DNA of 64,000 nt from Eubacterium sp. MSJ-21 (GTDB lineage: Bacteria; Bacillota; Clostridia; Lachnospirales; Lachnospiraceae), in contig NZ_JAHLPZ010000001.1 of assembly GCF_018918185.1 (NCBI RefSeq), positions 186,001-250,000 of the forward strand, in the 5' to 3' direction. Made by a program: the position numbers and the translations under genes. The notes beneath the pieces were generated by a model that worked only from the letters and a program-made list of their open reading frames with translations, made no database searches and had not been told where the DNA came from. Below are positions 1 through 7,816 of the stretch, piece by piece. Every line of letters begins with the position of its first letter. The stretch's first letter is position 1.

Positions 1-611
1 TCCCGGTCTTTGGATTGCTGATTACCGGAGCAGGTATGGTGTATGTGATTGAACCGGTTGTCGGATTTATCAATACAGCTTTGAACAATGGCTTGAAGAA
101 CATGAGTGGCGCAAATATTATCCTGCTTGGAGCATTGCTTGGTGCGATGATGGCAGTCGATATGGGAGGCCCGGTCAATAAGGCAGCGTATGTATTCGGT
201 ACCGCGCAGATTGCAGCCGGAAATTATGATATCATGGCAGCGGTTATGATCGGAGGTATGGTTCCTCCAATCGCAATTGCAATCGCATCCTTATTGTTCA
301 AGAACAAGTTTACAGAGCAGGAACGCAAGGCAGGTCCTACAAACTTCGTTATGGGACTTTCCTTCATCACAGAGGGAGCAATCCCATTCGCCGCAGCGGA
401 TCCGTTACATGTCATTCCGGCATGTGTGGTTGGTGCCGGTGTTGCAGGTGGACTTTCCGCAGCATTTAACTGTACACTGATGGCTCCTCATGGTGGAATC
501 TTCGTATTCCCGGTTGTCGGACACGCCGCAATGTATCTTGTCGCACTGGTAGTCGGAAGTATCATCTCCGCACTCCTGCTCGGAGTATTAAAGAAGAAAG
601 TAGTTGCTTAA
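1..611 (+). CDS. fruA: PTS fructose-family permease, IIC domain (C-terminal part, gene begins before the window)
   Basis: The reading frame is open from base 3 and ends with TAA at 609-611, so only about the last 200 residues are present. The translation has several hydrophobic membrane segments and the conserved stretch AVDMGGPVNKAAY, followed by FITEGAIPFAAADPLHVIP. Both are hallmarks of the membrane IIC domain of fructose-type phosphotransferase permeases, which transport the sugar while phosphorylating it. The IIA and IIB domains, if fused, lie upstream. HPr and Enzyme I, which supply its phosphate, follow at 891-2816 in the same direction, so the cluster is a sugar-uptake locus. The exact sugar cannot be told from this fragment. 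Confidence 0.9.
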   Translation, partial: PVFGLLITGAGMVYVIEPVVGFINTALNNGLKNMSGANIILLGALLGAMMAVDMGGPVNKAAYVFGTAQIAAGNYDIMAAVMIGGMVPPIAIAIASLLFKNKFTEQERKAGPTNFVMGLSFITEGAIPFAAADPLHVIPACVVGAGVAGGLSAAFNCTLMAPHGGIFVFPVVGHAAMYLVALVVGSIISALLLGVLKKKVVA

Positions 612-689
612 TATAAGGTCACACGACCGAAGAATTTTATATCATATGATTTTTATGTAGGATTGTAAAATCTAATATTGTAGATAGAG

Positions 690-834
690 TTGCGGTACAC
701 TACACAATTCTAAAGCAGACCATTGGAACACGCCGGCACTTAATGAACGGCAAACGTGTTTGACGTGAATTTAGTGTCCGCTGCGTGTGGAAGTGAGCGA
801 GAGCGCGTCTGCATAGAATGTGTAGTGTACGCAA
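690..834 (+). repeat. Structured element copy 1 (three-way-junction fold, upstream of ptsH)
   Basis: Bases 690-711 pair with 815-834 to form an outer stem of about 20 bp with two single-base bulges. Inside it GCAGAC (715-720) pairs with GTCTGC (807-812). Within that are a long hairpin (ACACGC...GCGTGT, GGCACT...AGTGTCC, tip CAAAC-GT-GTTTG) and a short hairpin with a GAGA (GNRA) loop near 799-802. A second copy lies at 3916-4064. The core is well conserved between copies, but the outer stems differ in sequence while still pairing, which points to a selected structure. It ends 56 bases before the ptsH start codon. It could be an untranslated regulatory RNA or a palindromic repeat element; I do not recognise the family. 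Confidence 0.7.
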
Positions 835-890
835 CTTGGAAAGAAAACATAGATGTTGGAATAACCATAAAAGAAAAGGAGAATAAAATT

Positions 891-1148
891 ATGAGAGAGT
901 TTAGTTATGTAATCACAGATGCACAGGGAATTCACGCAAGACCGGCCGGACAGCTTGTTAAGCTTGCTGCCGCTTATCCATGCAAGGTAACAATCGCAAA
1001 GGACGGAAGAAGCGTTGATGCAAAGCGTATCATGGGTGTCATGAGCCTTGGTGCTAAGCAGGGACAGGAAGTGATTCTGCAGGCAGACGGTGAGCAGGAG
1101 GATGAGGCAATCGCAGCACTCTCCGCATTCATGAACGAGAACCTGTAA
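891..1148 (+). CDS. ptsH: Phosphocarrier protein HPr (with Arg at position 46)
   Basis: An 85-residue cytoplasmic protein that carries phosphate from Enzyme I to the sugar permeases of the PTS. The active-site histidine is His15 in GIHARPAG, and IMGVMSLG matches the second conserved helix. The ATG at 891 is chosen because AAAGGAG lies 9-15 bases upstream and it gives the normal family length; an upstream in-frame ATG at 756 would begin inside the structured repeat. Firmicute HPr normally has Ser46 just before IMGVMSL, phosphorylated by HPr kinase to trigger CcpA-type catabolite control. Here the residue is Arg46 (DAKRIMGV). ptsI follows 45 bases downstream, so the two are probably cotranscribed. 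Confidence 0.96.
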   Translation: MREFSYVITDAQGIHARPAGQLVKLAAAYPCKVTIAKDGRSVDAKRIMGVMSLGAKQGQEVILQADGEQEDEAIAALSAFMNENL

Positions 1149-1193
1149 TTGATTTACGAAGAAAGGGAAGGTCTTATACAGCCGGGTGAGAGT

Positions 1194-2816
1194 ATGCAGG
1201 AATTAAAAGGAAAAAGTGTATTTGGCGGAATTGCAATCGGTCGGATCTCCGTATATAACAAGGATGAAAGTACTGTCAAACGTGTAAAGATCGAGGACAC
1301 GGCCGCAGAAGTAAAGCGATTTGAAGAGGCAAAGGAAACTGCGAAGGAGCAGTTGCAGGCACTCTACGAGAAAGCACTGGTGGAAGTCGGAGAAGTCAAT
1401 GCGATGATATTCGACGTACATCAGATGATGTTGGATGATCTTGATTATGTGGAAGCAATCACGCACATGATCGAGAATCAGGGAATCAATGCCGAGTATG
1501 CGGTTGCAATGACAGGTGATAATTTCTCGAACATGTTCGCGGCGATGGACGATGATTATATGAAGGCACGTGCCGCGGATGTAAAAGATATTTCCAACCG
1601 CGTTGTGAAGATTCTGCAGGGAAAGAAGGACAGTGTATTAGATGGTGATGAACCGGTGATCCTCTTAGCAGATGATCTGGCACCGAGTGAGACGGTACAG
1701 CTTGACAAGTCGAAGGTGCTTGCGTTTGTAACAAGACATGGTTCAACGAATTCCCATACAGCGATTCTGGCGCGGACGATGAATATTCCGGCACTGATTG
1801 GTGTTAAATTCGAGGAAAATGTCGACGGCAAATTCGCAATTGTCGATGGTTACAATGGCAGAGTCTATGTAGAGCCAACCGATGATGTTGTGAAAGAATA
1901 CGAGAGTAAGAAGCAGGAAGCCGAAGAGAAGAAACGCTTGCTGCAGGAATTGAAGGGCAAGGAAAATATCACACTCGATGGAAAGAAAATCAAACTGTAC
2001 GCGAACATCGGTGGTGTTGCGGATGTGGCTGCTGCTCTGCAGAATGATGCAGAGGGCATCGGGCTTTTCCGAAGCGAGTTCCTGTATTTAGAGAGCAATA
2101 CATTTCCAACAGAAGAAGAACAGTTTCAGGCATATAAAACCGTTGCGGAGAATATGGCAGGCAAGAAAGTCATTATCCGTACACTGGATATCGGTGCCGA
2201 CAAACAGGTGGATTATTTCAATCTGGATAAAGAAGATAATCCGGCGATGGGCTACCGTGCAATCCGTATCTGCCTGACACAGCCGGAGATATTCAAGACA
2301 CAGCTTCGCGCAATCTTCCGTGCAAGCTATTACGGAAATATCGGCATCATGTATCCGATGATTATTTCCGTATCAGAGGTGCAGCGGATTCATGCGATCG
2401 TTGACGAAGTGAAAGCAGAGTTAGATGCGCAGGGACTTCCGTACGGAGATGTCGAGCAGGGTATCATGATTGAGACGCCGGCCGCTGTGATGATGAGTGC
2501 AGAGCTTGCGAAAGAAGTTGATTTCTTCAGTATCGGAACGAACGATCTGACACAGTATACGCTTGCAATCGACCGTCAGAATCCGAAGCTGGATGATTTT
2601 TACGATTCCCATCATCCTGCAATCTTACGCATGATTCAGATGGCAATCGAAAATGGACATAAGGAAGGCTGCTGGGTCGGAATCTGCGGCGAGCTTGGTG
2701 CCGATACAACTCTCACAGAAACCTTCCTGAAGATGGGAATTGATGAGCTTTCGGTATCGCCATCCATGATATTCCCGGTAAGGGATAAGATCCGTAGCAC
2801 GGATACAACCAAATAA
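1194..2816 (+). CDS. ptsI: PTS Enzyme I (phosphoenolpyruvate-protein phosphotransferase)
   Basis: A 540-residue cytoplasmic enzyme that takes phosphate from phosphoenolpyruvate and passes it to HPr. The order is an N-terminal HPr-binding and phosphohistidine domain, then the PEP-binding barrel. The phospho-accepting residue is His188 in STNSHTAILAR. LFRSEFLY, MIETPAAVMM, IGTNDLTQYTLA and GICGELGAD are the barrel's substrate-binding motifs. The start at 1194 (MQELKGKSVFGGIAIG) follows a GGGTGAG Shine-Dalgarno-like sequence and matches known Enzyme I starts; an in-frame TTG at 1149 lacks this support. It is about 30 residues shorter than typical Enzyme I at the C-terminus, without losing a recognised motif. 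It lies directly behind ptsH and ends before a terminator at about 2895. Confidence 0.97.
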   Translation: MQELKGKSVFGGIAIGRISVYNKDESTVKRVKIEDTAAEVKRFEEAKETAKEQLQALYEKALVEVGEVNAMIFDVHQMMLDDLDYVEAITHMIENQGINAEYAVAMTGDNFSNMFAAMDDDYMKARAADVKDISNRVVKILQGKKDSVLDGDEPVILLADDLAPSETVQLDKSKVLAFVTRHGSTNSHTAILARTMNIPALIGVKFEENVDGKFAIVDGYNGRVYVEPTDDVVKEYESKKQEAEEKKRLLQELKGKENITLDGKKIKLYANIGGVADVAAALQNDAEGIGLFRSEFLYLESNTFPTEEEQFQAYKTVAENMAGKKVIIRTLDIGADKQVDYFNLDKEDNPAMGYRAIRICLTQPEIFKTQLRAIFRASYYGNIGIMYPMIISVSEVQRIHAIVDEVKAELDAQGLPYGDVEQGIMIETPAAVMMSAELAKEVDFFSIGTNDLTQYTLAIDRQNPKLDDFYDSHHPAILRMIQMAIENGHKEGCWVGICGELGADTTLTETFLKMGIDELSVSPSMIFPVRDKIRSTDTTK

Positions 2817-2894
2817 AAAGCAATTGTACATTTTAGGGCAATCAACGTAAACGATATCTTTAGACTCAGAAGCTCATTGCCTGCAAATATTGAT

Positions 2895-2944
2895 AAAATC
2901 GCAAGGTGTAAGGACTGATCCTTATATGCCTTGCGATTTTTCGT
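2895..2944 (+). terminator. Rho-independent terminator of ptsHI
   Basis: AAATCGCAAGG (from 2896) pairs with CCTTGCGATTTT (2929-2940), followed by further T residues. The hairpin lies about 80 bases after the ptsI stop codon. Confidence 0.85.
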
Positions 2945-2974
2945 TTGTACAAGTGTAGGTATCTGTGGTAGAAT
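2945..2974 (+). promoter_or_regulatory. Likely sigma-A promoter for murI
   Basis: TTGTAC (2945-2950) and TAGAAT (2969-2974) are separated by 18 bases. The leader that follows contains a 7-bp hairpin, AAGCGTG...CACGCTT (2998-3021), of unknown role. Confidence 0.45.
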
Positions 2975-3058
2975 GGGCGTGGCAATGTAAATGAATAAAG
3001 CGTGCGTAAACCATCACGCTTCGTGTGGCAACATTAAATATGACAAGAAGGTTATAAC

Positions 3059-3868
3059 ATGTCAGAAACAGACAGATTACAGGAAAAACAAAGACTCCCA
3101 ATCGGATTTATGGATTCGGGGCTTGGCGGATTAAGCGTCCTGCGCGAAGCCATAAAATTGATGCCGAAGGAAGATTTTATATATTATGGAGATTCCCTGC
3201 ATGCACCCTATGGTGTAAAGCCACAGGCAGAAATCCGGGATTTGACATTTGCAGTGGTGAAAAAACTGCTGGATATGGGAATCAAAGGATTGGCAGTTGC
3301 CTGCAACACAGCGACAAGTGCAGCTGTGCGGCTGTTGCGAAATACATATCCGGAGCTTCCAATCGTCGGAATCGAACCGGCTGTGAAACCGGCCGTGACC
3401 GAAAGCCATGGCGGAAGAATCCTGGTGATGGCAACTCCAATGACACTCAAACAGGAGAAATTCCAGAACCTCTTAGCAAAGTACCGGGAACAGGCAGACA
3501 TCGTTCCCGTCCAATGCGATGGACTGATGGAATTTGTTGAGCATGGCAATCTGGACGGACAGGAACTAGACGACTATTTCGCGGAGAAACTATCCCCAGT
3601 CCTGACCGACGACACAGAATCCATCGTCCTTGGCTGTACACACTACCCGTTCCTGAAGAAAGAACTTCGCCATTTTCTTGGCGACCGTGACATCCATCTG
3701 ATCGATGGCAGCCTTGGAACCTCCCGCGAACTCATGCGCCGCCTCAAAGTACAAGGACTGCTGCGCACTGACGACCACAAAGGCAAGGTGCAGATTATGA
3801 ATTCATCCGGAAGGCAGGAACTAATAGACTTGAGTCTAAAGTTACTGAATTTGCCTGCCTACGAATGA
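3059..3868 (+). CDS. murI: Glutamate racemase
   Basis: A 269-residue enzyme that interconverts L- and D-glutamate; the D form is needed for peptidoglycan. The two catalytic cysteines are Cys82 in ACNTATS and Cys193 in GCTHYPF. The conserved early motif MDSGLGGLSV (Asp19) binds substrate and YYGDSLHAPYG is also typical. The N-terminus has about 12 extra polar residues compared with the shortest family members; AGAAGG lies 8-13 bases upstream of the ATG. It appears to be a single-gene unit with its own promoter. The downstream gap holds the second copy of the structured element. Confidence 0.95.
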   Translation: MSETDRLQEKQRLPIGFMDSGLGGLSVLREAIKLMPKEDFIYYGDSLHAPYGVKPQAEIRDLTFAVVKKLLDMGIKGLAVACNTATSAAVRLLRNTYPELPIVGIEPAVKPAVTESHGGRILVMATPMTLKQEKFQNLLAKYREQADIVPVQCDGLMEFVEHGNLDGQELDDYFAEKLSPVLTDDTESIVLGCTHYPFLKKELRHFLGDRDIHLIDGSLGTSRELMRRLKVQGLLRTDDHKGKVQIMNSSGRQELIDLSLKLLNLPAYE

Positions 3869-3915
3869 GATTATATAGGGATAAGGTCGTAGATATCCCA
3901 TCAAAAATGTATATG

Positions 3916-4064
3916 GATTTGGACACGATTGCCAATTCTTAAGCAGACCGTTGAAGCACGCTGGTACTTAATGAACGGCAAACTTGTTTGTCGTGAATTT
4001 AGTACCACTGCGTGATGAACCGAGCGGAAGCGTGTCTGCGAAGAATGGCAATCGCGTCCAAATC
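3916..4064 (+). repeat. Structured element copy 2 (three-way-junction fold, upstream of the ABC-F gene)
   Basis: Bases 3916-3939 pair with 4042-4064 in a stem of about 22 bp, with one bulged A and one A-C mismatch. GCAGAC (3943-3948) pairs with GTCTGC (4034-4039). Inside are a long arm (CACGC...GCGTG, then GGTACT...AGTACC, tip CAAAC-TT-GTTTG) and a hairpin with a GGAA (GNRA) loop. Compared with copy 1 at 690-834, the GGCACT/AGTGTCC pair has become GGTACT/AGTACC, a compensatory change. The outer stem sequence is entirely different but still pairs. It ends 25 bases before the ABC-F start codon, the same position relative to a gene as copy 1. Confidence 0.7.
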
Positions 4065-4089
4065 TGGATAGATGATAGGAGCATTCAAA

Positions 4090-5919
4090 ATGAACATCGT
4101 AACAGTAGATGAAATCACAAAAGCATATGGCGAGCGCAAACTTTTTGATAAAGCGTCCTTCTTTTTACAGGAAGGTGAAAAAGCAGGAATCATCGGAATC
4201 AATGGCACGGGCAAATCAACCCTTCTGAAGATCATTGCAGGCATAGAGAAACCGGATTCCGGAAACGTGATACTGGCAAATCATTATACAGTACAATATC
4301 TGCCACAGACACCGGAATTTGAACCGACAGATACCGTGCTGCAGGCAGTGGTGCGGGGACATGCCACAGAGGAAAACCACTGGACGGTCGAGAGCGAAGC
4401 CAAAACGATGATGACGAAGCTTGGCATTACGGATTTTGAAGAGACATGCGGACACTTATCCGGTGGACAGCGCAAACGTCTGGCACTCGTATCGGCATTA
4501 CTAGCAAAAGCAGATATATTACTCTTGGATGAGCCGACAAACCATCTGGATAGCGAGATGTCAACCTGGTTAGAGGGCGAGCTGCGTGCATACAAAGGAT
4601 CAATCATCATGGTAACCCATGACCGGTATTTTCTGGATAGTGTGGCGAACCGAATCATCGAAGTGGATAAAGGACAGATCTATTCGTACGCGACAAACTA
4701 TTCCGGATTTCTGGAGGGAAAGACACTCCGTGAGGATATTCTGGATGCACAGGAACGGAAGAGACAGTCGATTCTCCGTGTAGAACTTGAATGGGTAAAG
4801 CGTGGCGCCAGAGCCAGATCAACAAAACAGAAGGCGAGACTGGAACGCTATGAGGAGATGAAAGGCAAATCCGCTCCGGTGAAAGACGCACAGGTGGAGA
4901 TTGGCTCTGTTTCTTCACGGCTTGGACGGACGACCGTGGAGCTTAACCATATCGAAAAAAGCTTTGGCGGCCAGACAATCATCCATGACTTTACATATCA
5001 TTTTCTAAAAGATGACCGGATTGGAATCGTCGGTCGTAATGGTTGCGGCAAAAGTACGCTACTTAAGATCATGCAGGGAATGTTAGAGCCGGACAGCGGA
5101 AGCGTTGTGATTGGTCCGACAGTGAAGATTGGATATTTTGCGCAGGAGATCCAGCTTGGTAAGGACATGGATCCGAACCAACGCGTAATCGATTATATCC
5201 GCGATGTGGCGGAATACGTAGAGACAGACGAGGGTAAGATTACTGCGGCAAGACTGTTGGAACGGTTTTTGTTCTGTGGTGAAGATCAGTATGGTCTGAT
5301 CGGAAAATTATCGGGCGGTGAACGCAGGCGATTGTATCTGTGTAAGGTACTGATGTCGGCACCGAATGTTCTTATATTGGATGAACCGACGAATGACCTG
5401 GACATCACGACACTCACGATATTGGAAGATTATTTGGATTCGTTCCAGGGGATCGTTGTTGCAGTCAGCCATGACCGCTATTTCTTAGATCGTGTAGTAC
5501 GCCGCATCTTCGCATTCCGCCCGGACGGAACACTCTGGCAGAGTGAGGGTGGGTATACCGATTATGAGACACGGGTTCTGTATGAACAGCAGGCAACAGA
5601 GAAGTCTGCGGGAATGAAAACAGAAGCCGCCGAACCGAGGGCAGGAAAGTCAGATAACTGGAAGGAGAAGCCGCGTACGAAGAAACTGAAGCTTTCCTAT
5701 CAGGAACAGCGGGAATATGATACAATCGAAGATGATATCGCTGCGTTGGAGCAGAAAATTGAAGACAATAAATCTGCGATGGAAAAAAATGCCAGCAATT
5801 CCTCCGAACTGCAACGGCTCTTTGAAGAGCAGGGGCAGCTCGAACAGACGCTGGCAGAGAAGATGGACCGATGGATGTATCTGGAAGATCTGGTAAATCA
5901 GATTCAAAACCAGAATTAA
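4090..5919 (+). CDS. ABC-F family ATPase (Uup-like, ribosome-associated type)
   Basis: A 609-residue cytoplasmic protein with two ABC ATPase domains and no membrane segments. Walker A motifs are GINGTGKST and GRNGCGKST, signature motifs LSGGQRKR and LSGGERRR, and Walker B motifs LLLDEPTNHLD and LILDEPTNDLD. A charged linker joins the domains. The last ~90 residues are a lysine/glutamate-rich coiled coil of the Uup type, after a basic stretch. ABC-F proteins act on the ribosome in translation or antibiotic protection; which role applies here cannot be told. The ATG at 4090 is chosen because ATAGGAG lies just upstream. It ends tail-to-tail with the AraC-type gene, 16 bases apart. Confidence 0.92.
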   Translation: MNIVTVDEITKAYGERKLFDKASFFLQEGEKAGIIGINGTGKSTLLKIIAGIEKPDSGNVILANHYTVQYLPQTPEFEPTDTVLQAVVRGHATEENHWTVESEAKTMMTKLGITDFEETCGHLSGGQRKRLALVSALLAKADILLLDEPTNHLDSEMSTWLEGELRAYKGSIIMVTHDRYFLDSVANRIIEVDKGQIYSYATNYSGFLEGKTLREDILDAQERKRQSILRVELEWVKRGARARSTKQKARLERYEEMKGKSAPVKDAQVEIGSVSSRLGRTTVELNHIEKSFGGQTIIHDFTYHFLKDDRIGIVGRNGCGKSTLLKIMQGMLEPDSGSVVIGPTVKIGYFAQEIQLGKDMDPNQRVIDYIRDVAEYVETDEGKITAARLLERFLFCGEDQYGLIGKLSGGERRRLYLCKVLMSAPNVLILDEPTNDLDITTLTILEDYLDSFQGIVVAVSHDRYFLDRVVRRIFAFRPDGTLWQSEGGYTDYETRVLYEQQATEKSAGMKTEAAEPRAGKSDNWKEKPRTKKLKLSYQEQREYDTIEDDIAALEQKIEDNKSAMEKNASNSSELQRLFEEQGQLEQTLAEKMDRWMYLEDLVNQIQNQN

Positions 5920-5935
5920 CAGGAATCCGGTTAGA

Positions 5936-6724
5936 TTATTTACGATTTATTTCGTCAGAGTTATAATCCGGGGACTCGCAGTTTGTATGCAGATCCCGGT
6001 AACGCTTTGGCGTAAGCCCATACAACTCCTGGAAGGAACTCGTGAAATGACTCTGTGACGAGAAATTCAGGTATTCAGAAATCTCAGAGATTGAGTAATT
6101 CGAGTATTCCAACAGGTAAGCTGCACTTTTTAATCGTTCATGCTTGATGTAAGCGGAGATGGAAATATTCATTTCTTTCTTGAACAGGCGTGACAGGTAG
6201 GTTGGGTTCATATTCAGGTATTCTGCAATCGTTTCGAGCCGCAGTTCCTGTTGCAGATTGGCGTGAATATAATCTACACATTTTACAATCTGCTTGGAAT
6301 AGATTCCTTTACTGCGGTTTTCCTGCATGGCCTTGGTATAACTCATAATCATCTCTGTCTGCAGAGCATCGATTTCTTCAAGCTTTTTACATACGTCAAC
6401 ACGCTGAATAAAAATATCACTCATGCTATAGGCAACTTCTCGCGGAAGTCCGTATTGCGCGCAGAAACGGCTGACCATAGCTGCAAGAATGACATAGTGG
6501 TATTTTGCATTCTGGACAGGATCCGCAGAGAGAACTCCGTTGCGGTTATTTCCTTCGGAGTAACGCTTTTGATCTTCGTAGTCCTTGTGGCGCAGTTTTA
6601 CCTCTTCCATATTGCCTTGGGCGATCGCTTTGTATATACCAAATTCCTTTTCATAATCTAAATGTCTGCTTTGTTCCTGCTGTTGCATGAACAATTGCAT
6701 GTTCACTTCTTTATCAATATTCAT
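5936..6724 (-). CDS. AraC-family transcriptional regulator
   Basis: A 262-residue protein whose last ~100 residues form the two helix-turn-helix motifs of the AraC family (LRLETIAEYLNMNPTYLSRL; SISEISEYLNFSSQSHFTSS then FQELYGLTPKRYR). The N-terminal part is helical, with no sugar-binding cupin motif, and includes AYSMSDIFIQRVD, which resembles a segment of the second AraC protein at 52132-53331. The start at 6724 follows AAAGGAG. It is transcribed away from the TetR gene. The target is unknown, with no obvious structural gene adjacent in its direction. Confidence 0.88.
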   Translation of the reverse strand: MNIDKEVNMQLFMQQQEQSRHLDYEKEFGIYKAIAQGNMEEVKLRHKDYEDQKRYSEGNNRNGVLSADPVQNAKYHYVILAAMVSRFCAQYGLPREVAYSMSDIFIQRVDVCKKLEEIDALQTEMIMSYTKAMQENRSKGIYSKQIVKCVDYIHANLQQELRLETIAEYLNMNPTYLSRLFKKEMNISISAYIKHERLKSAAYLLEYSNYSISEISEYLNFSSQSHFTSSFQELYGLTPKRYRDLHTNCESPDYNSDEINRK

Positions 6725-6928
6725 GGTGTTCTCCTTTAATTTCTCTATTAATTCTATCAGTTTCACAAGTATATCATATCTTTGAAAAAAAAGACATATA
6801 TTTGATAGATTTTTACAAAAAAAATCAGTATTATACAAGCATAGACTTCAAGAGATACATTTCTACAAATGATAACTCGTGTAGAGACGAATCGACAAAA
6901 GATGAAAGAAGTCTTATGAGATTGGTAT

Positions 6929-7058
6929 AAAGCATGAGAGTGCTTTATATATATAGAATCCCCCCAAGATTCATATTAGTGTCACAAGACACACATTTCT
7001 CCTTCGCGTTATTTGATAACGCAGCTGGCGGTCAACTATCCCCAAGTTGGCCGCTTTT
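6929..7058 (+). ncRNA. Candidate structured RNA: five consecutive hairpins
   Basis: Five short inverted repeats follow each other between the two regulator genes: AAAGCA/TGCTTT (6929-6946), GAATC/GATTC with a C-rich loop (6956-6972), GTGTC/GACAC (6979-6992), GCGTTA/TAACGC (7006-7022) and GCGGTCAACT/AGTTGGCCGC (7028-7054). The last is followed by TTTT, as in a plus-strand terminator. Two loops are C-rich (CCCCC, CCCC), a feature of small RNAs that pair with Shine-Dalgarno sequences. No convincing promoter was found, so this remains a candidate. Confidence 0.3.
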
Positions 7059-7077
7059 GCATTTCTAAGAATTCTAT

Positions 7078-7611
7078 TTACTGACATTCCTTAGAGATTT
7101 CATCTGCAATTTTACTGATGATAGAGACAACACGATCTTGGTCGATGGTTGAATACTGTTCATAGGCATGATAGCAGCCTTGTACCAGAATGGTGATAAG
7201 AATATTGGCACGCAGATCAGTACGGTATTTTGGACATTTTTCATATAATGCATTTTTGAGGGATGCTTCCAGTCCCTCGGTAAGTGCACTGACACGGGAA
7301 CCAGAAAAGACGACCCGGAAATTATGCCCCTGATTGATTGCTTTCTGAAATAACTGCTTAGTGACCTCGCCTGTATGAGTAAGAATATTTTCAGGATATG
7401 GAAGCTCATTTAACATTTCCTGAATCATGGATTGTTCAATACATTCTGATAAATCATACATATCCCGGTAGTGAAGGTAGAAGGTCTGTTTACTGATCTG
7501 GGCATGTTCTGTCAGTTCCTTGACGGTAATCTTCTCCAAAGGATATTTTTCCCGAAGCTTAATGAATGCCTGAAAAATATTTTGTCTTGTTTTTTGTATG
7601 CGTAAATCCAT
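7078..7611 (-). CDS. TetR-family transcriptional regulator
   Basis: A 177-residue DNA-binding repressor. The N-terminal helix-turn-helix is seen in KITVKELTEHAQISKQTFYLHYRD (residues about 27-50). The C-terminal part matches the short ligand-binding domain of DhaS-like TetR proteins. The ATG at 7611 follows CCGGAGGAAT. Its own promoter and a palindrome lie at 7643-7719, suggesting autoregulation. There is no efflux gene beside it; the divergent neighbour is nth, so its target is uncertain. Confidence 0.9.
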   Translation of the reverse strand: MDLRIQKTRQNIFQAFIKLREKYPLEKITVKELTEHAQISKQTFYLHYRDMYDLSECIEQSMIQEMLNELPYPENILTHTGEVTKQLFQKAINQGHNFRVVFSGSRVSALTEGLEASLKNALYEKCPKYRTDLRANILITILVQGCYHAYEQYSTIDQDRVVSIISKIADEISKECQ

Positions 7612-7642
7612 GTCTGATTCCTCCGGTTATATTTTATCAGTT

Positions 7643-7719
7643 GTTTGACAATATAGAAAGATATGTCAATTACTTTACTTGATTATAATATTATACAAAA
7701 GTAAAATTAGATACGTCAA
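7643..7719 (-). promoter_or_regulatory. Promoter and operator of the TetR gene
   Basis: On the minus strand TTGACG (7719-7714) and TATAAT (7695-7690) are separated by 18 bases. Downstream of the predicted start lies an inverted repeat of TTGACA(A)TAT and ATATGTCAA (7643-7667). The half-site TTGACRTATCT also occurs at the -35 region, so repeated half-sites flank the transcription start, as expected for self-repression. Confidence 0.5.
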
Positions 7720-7816
7720 GATATAAAAATCCGGGATAAAACGCATTAGAAAAAGGTTTTCATTTTGCATGAAATTTGATATGATAAAAAGGATAAAATA
7801 ATGGAGAAACTATGCA

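Noticed and set aside
756-890. Upstream extension of HPr by 45 codons.
   Set aside because: It would run through the structured repeat; the ATG at 891 gives the standard 85-residue protein with a good ribosome site.
2998-3021. Hairpin in the murI leader whose loop (GCGTAAACCA) resembles the motif repeated before MATE gene 3.
   Set aside because: The similarity is limited to about nine bases and there is no terminator, so it is probably coincidence.
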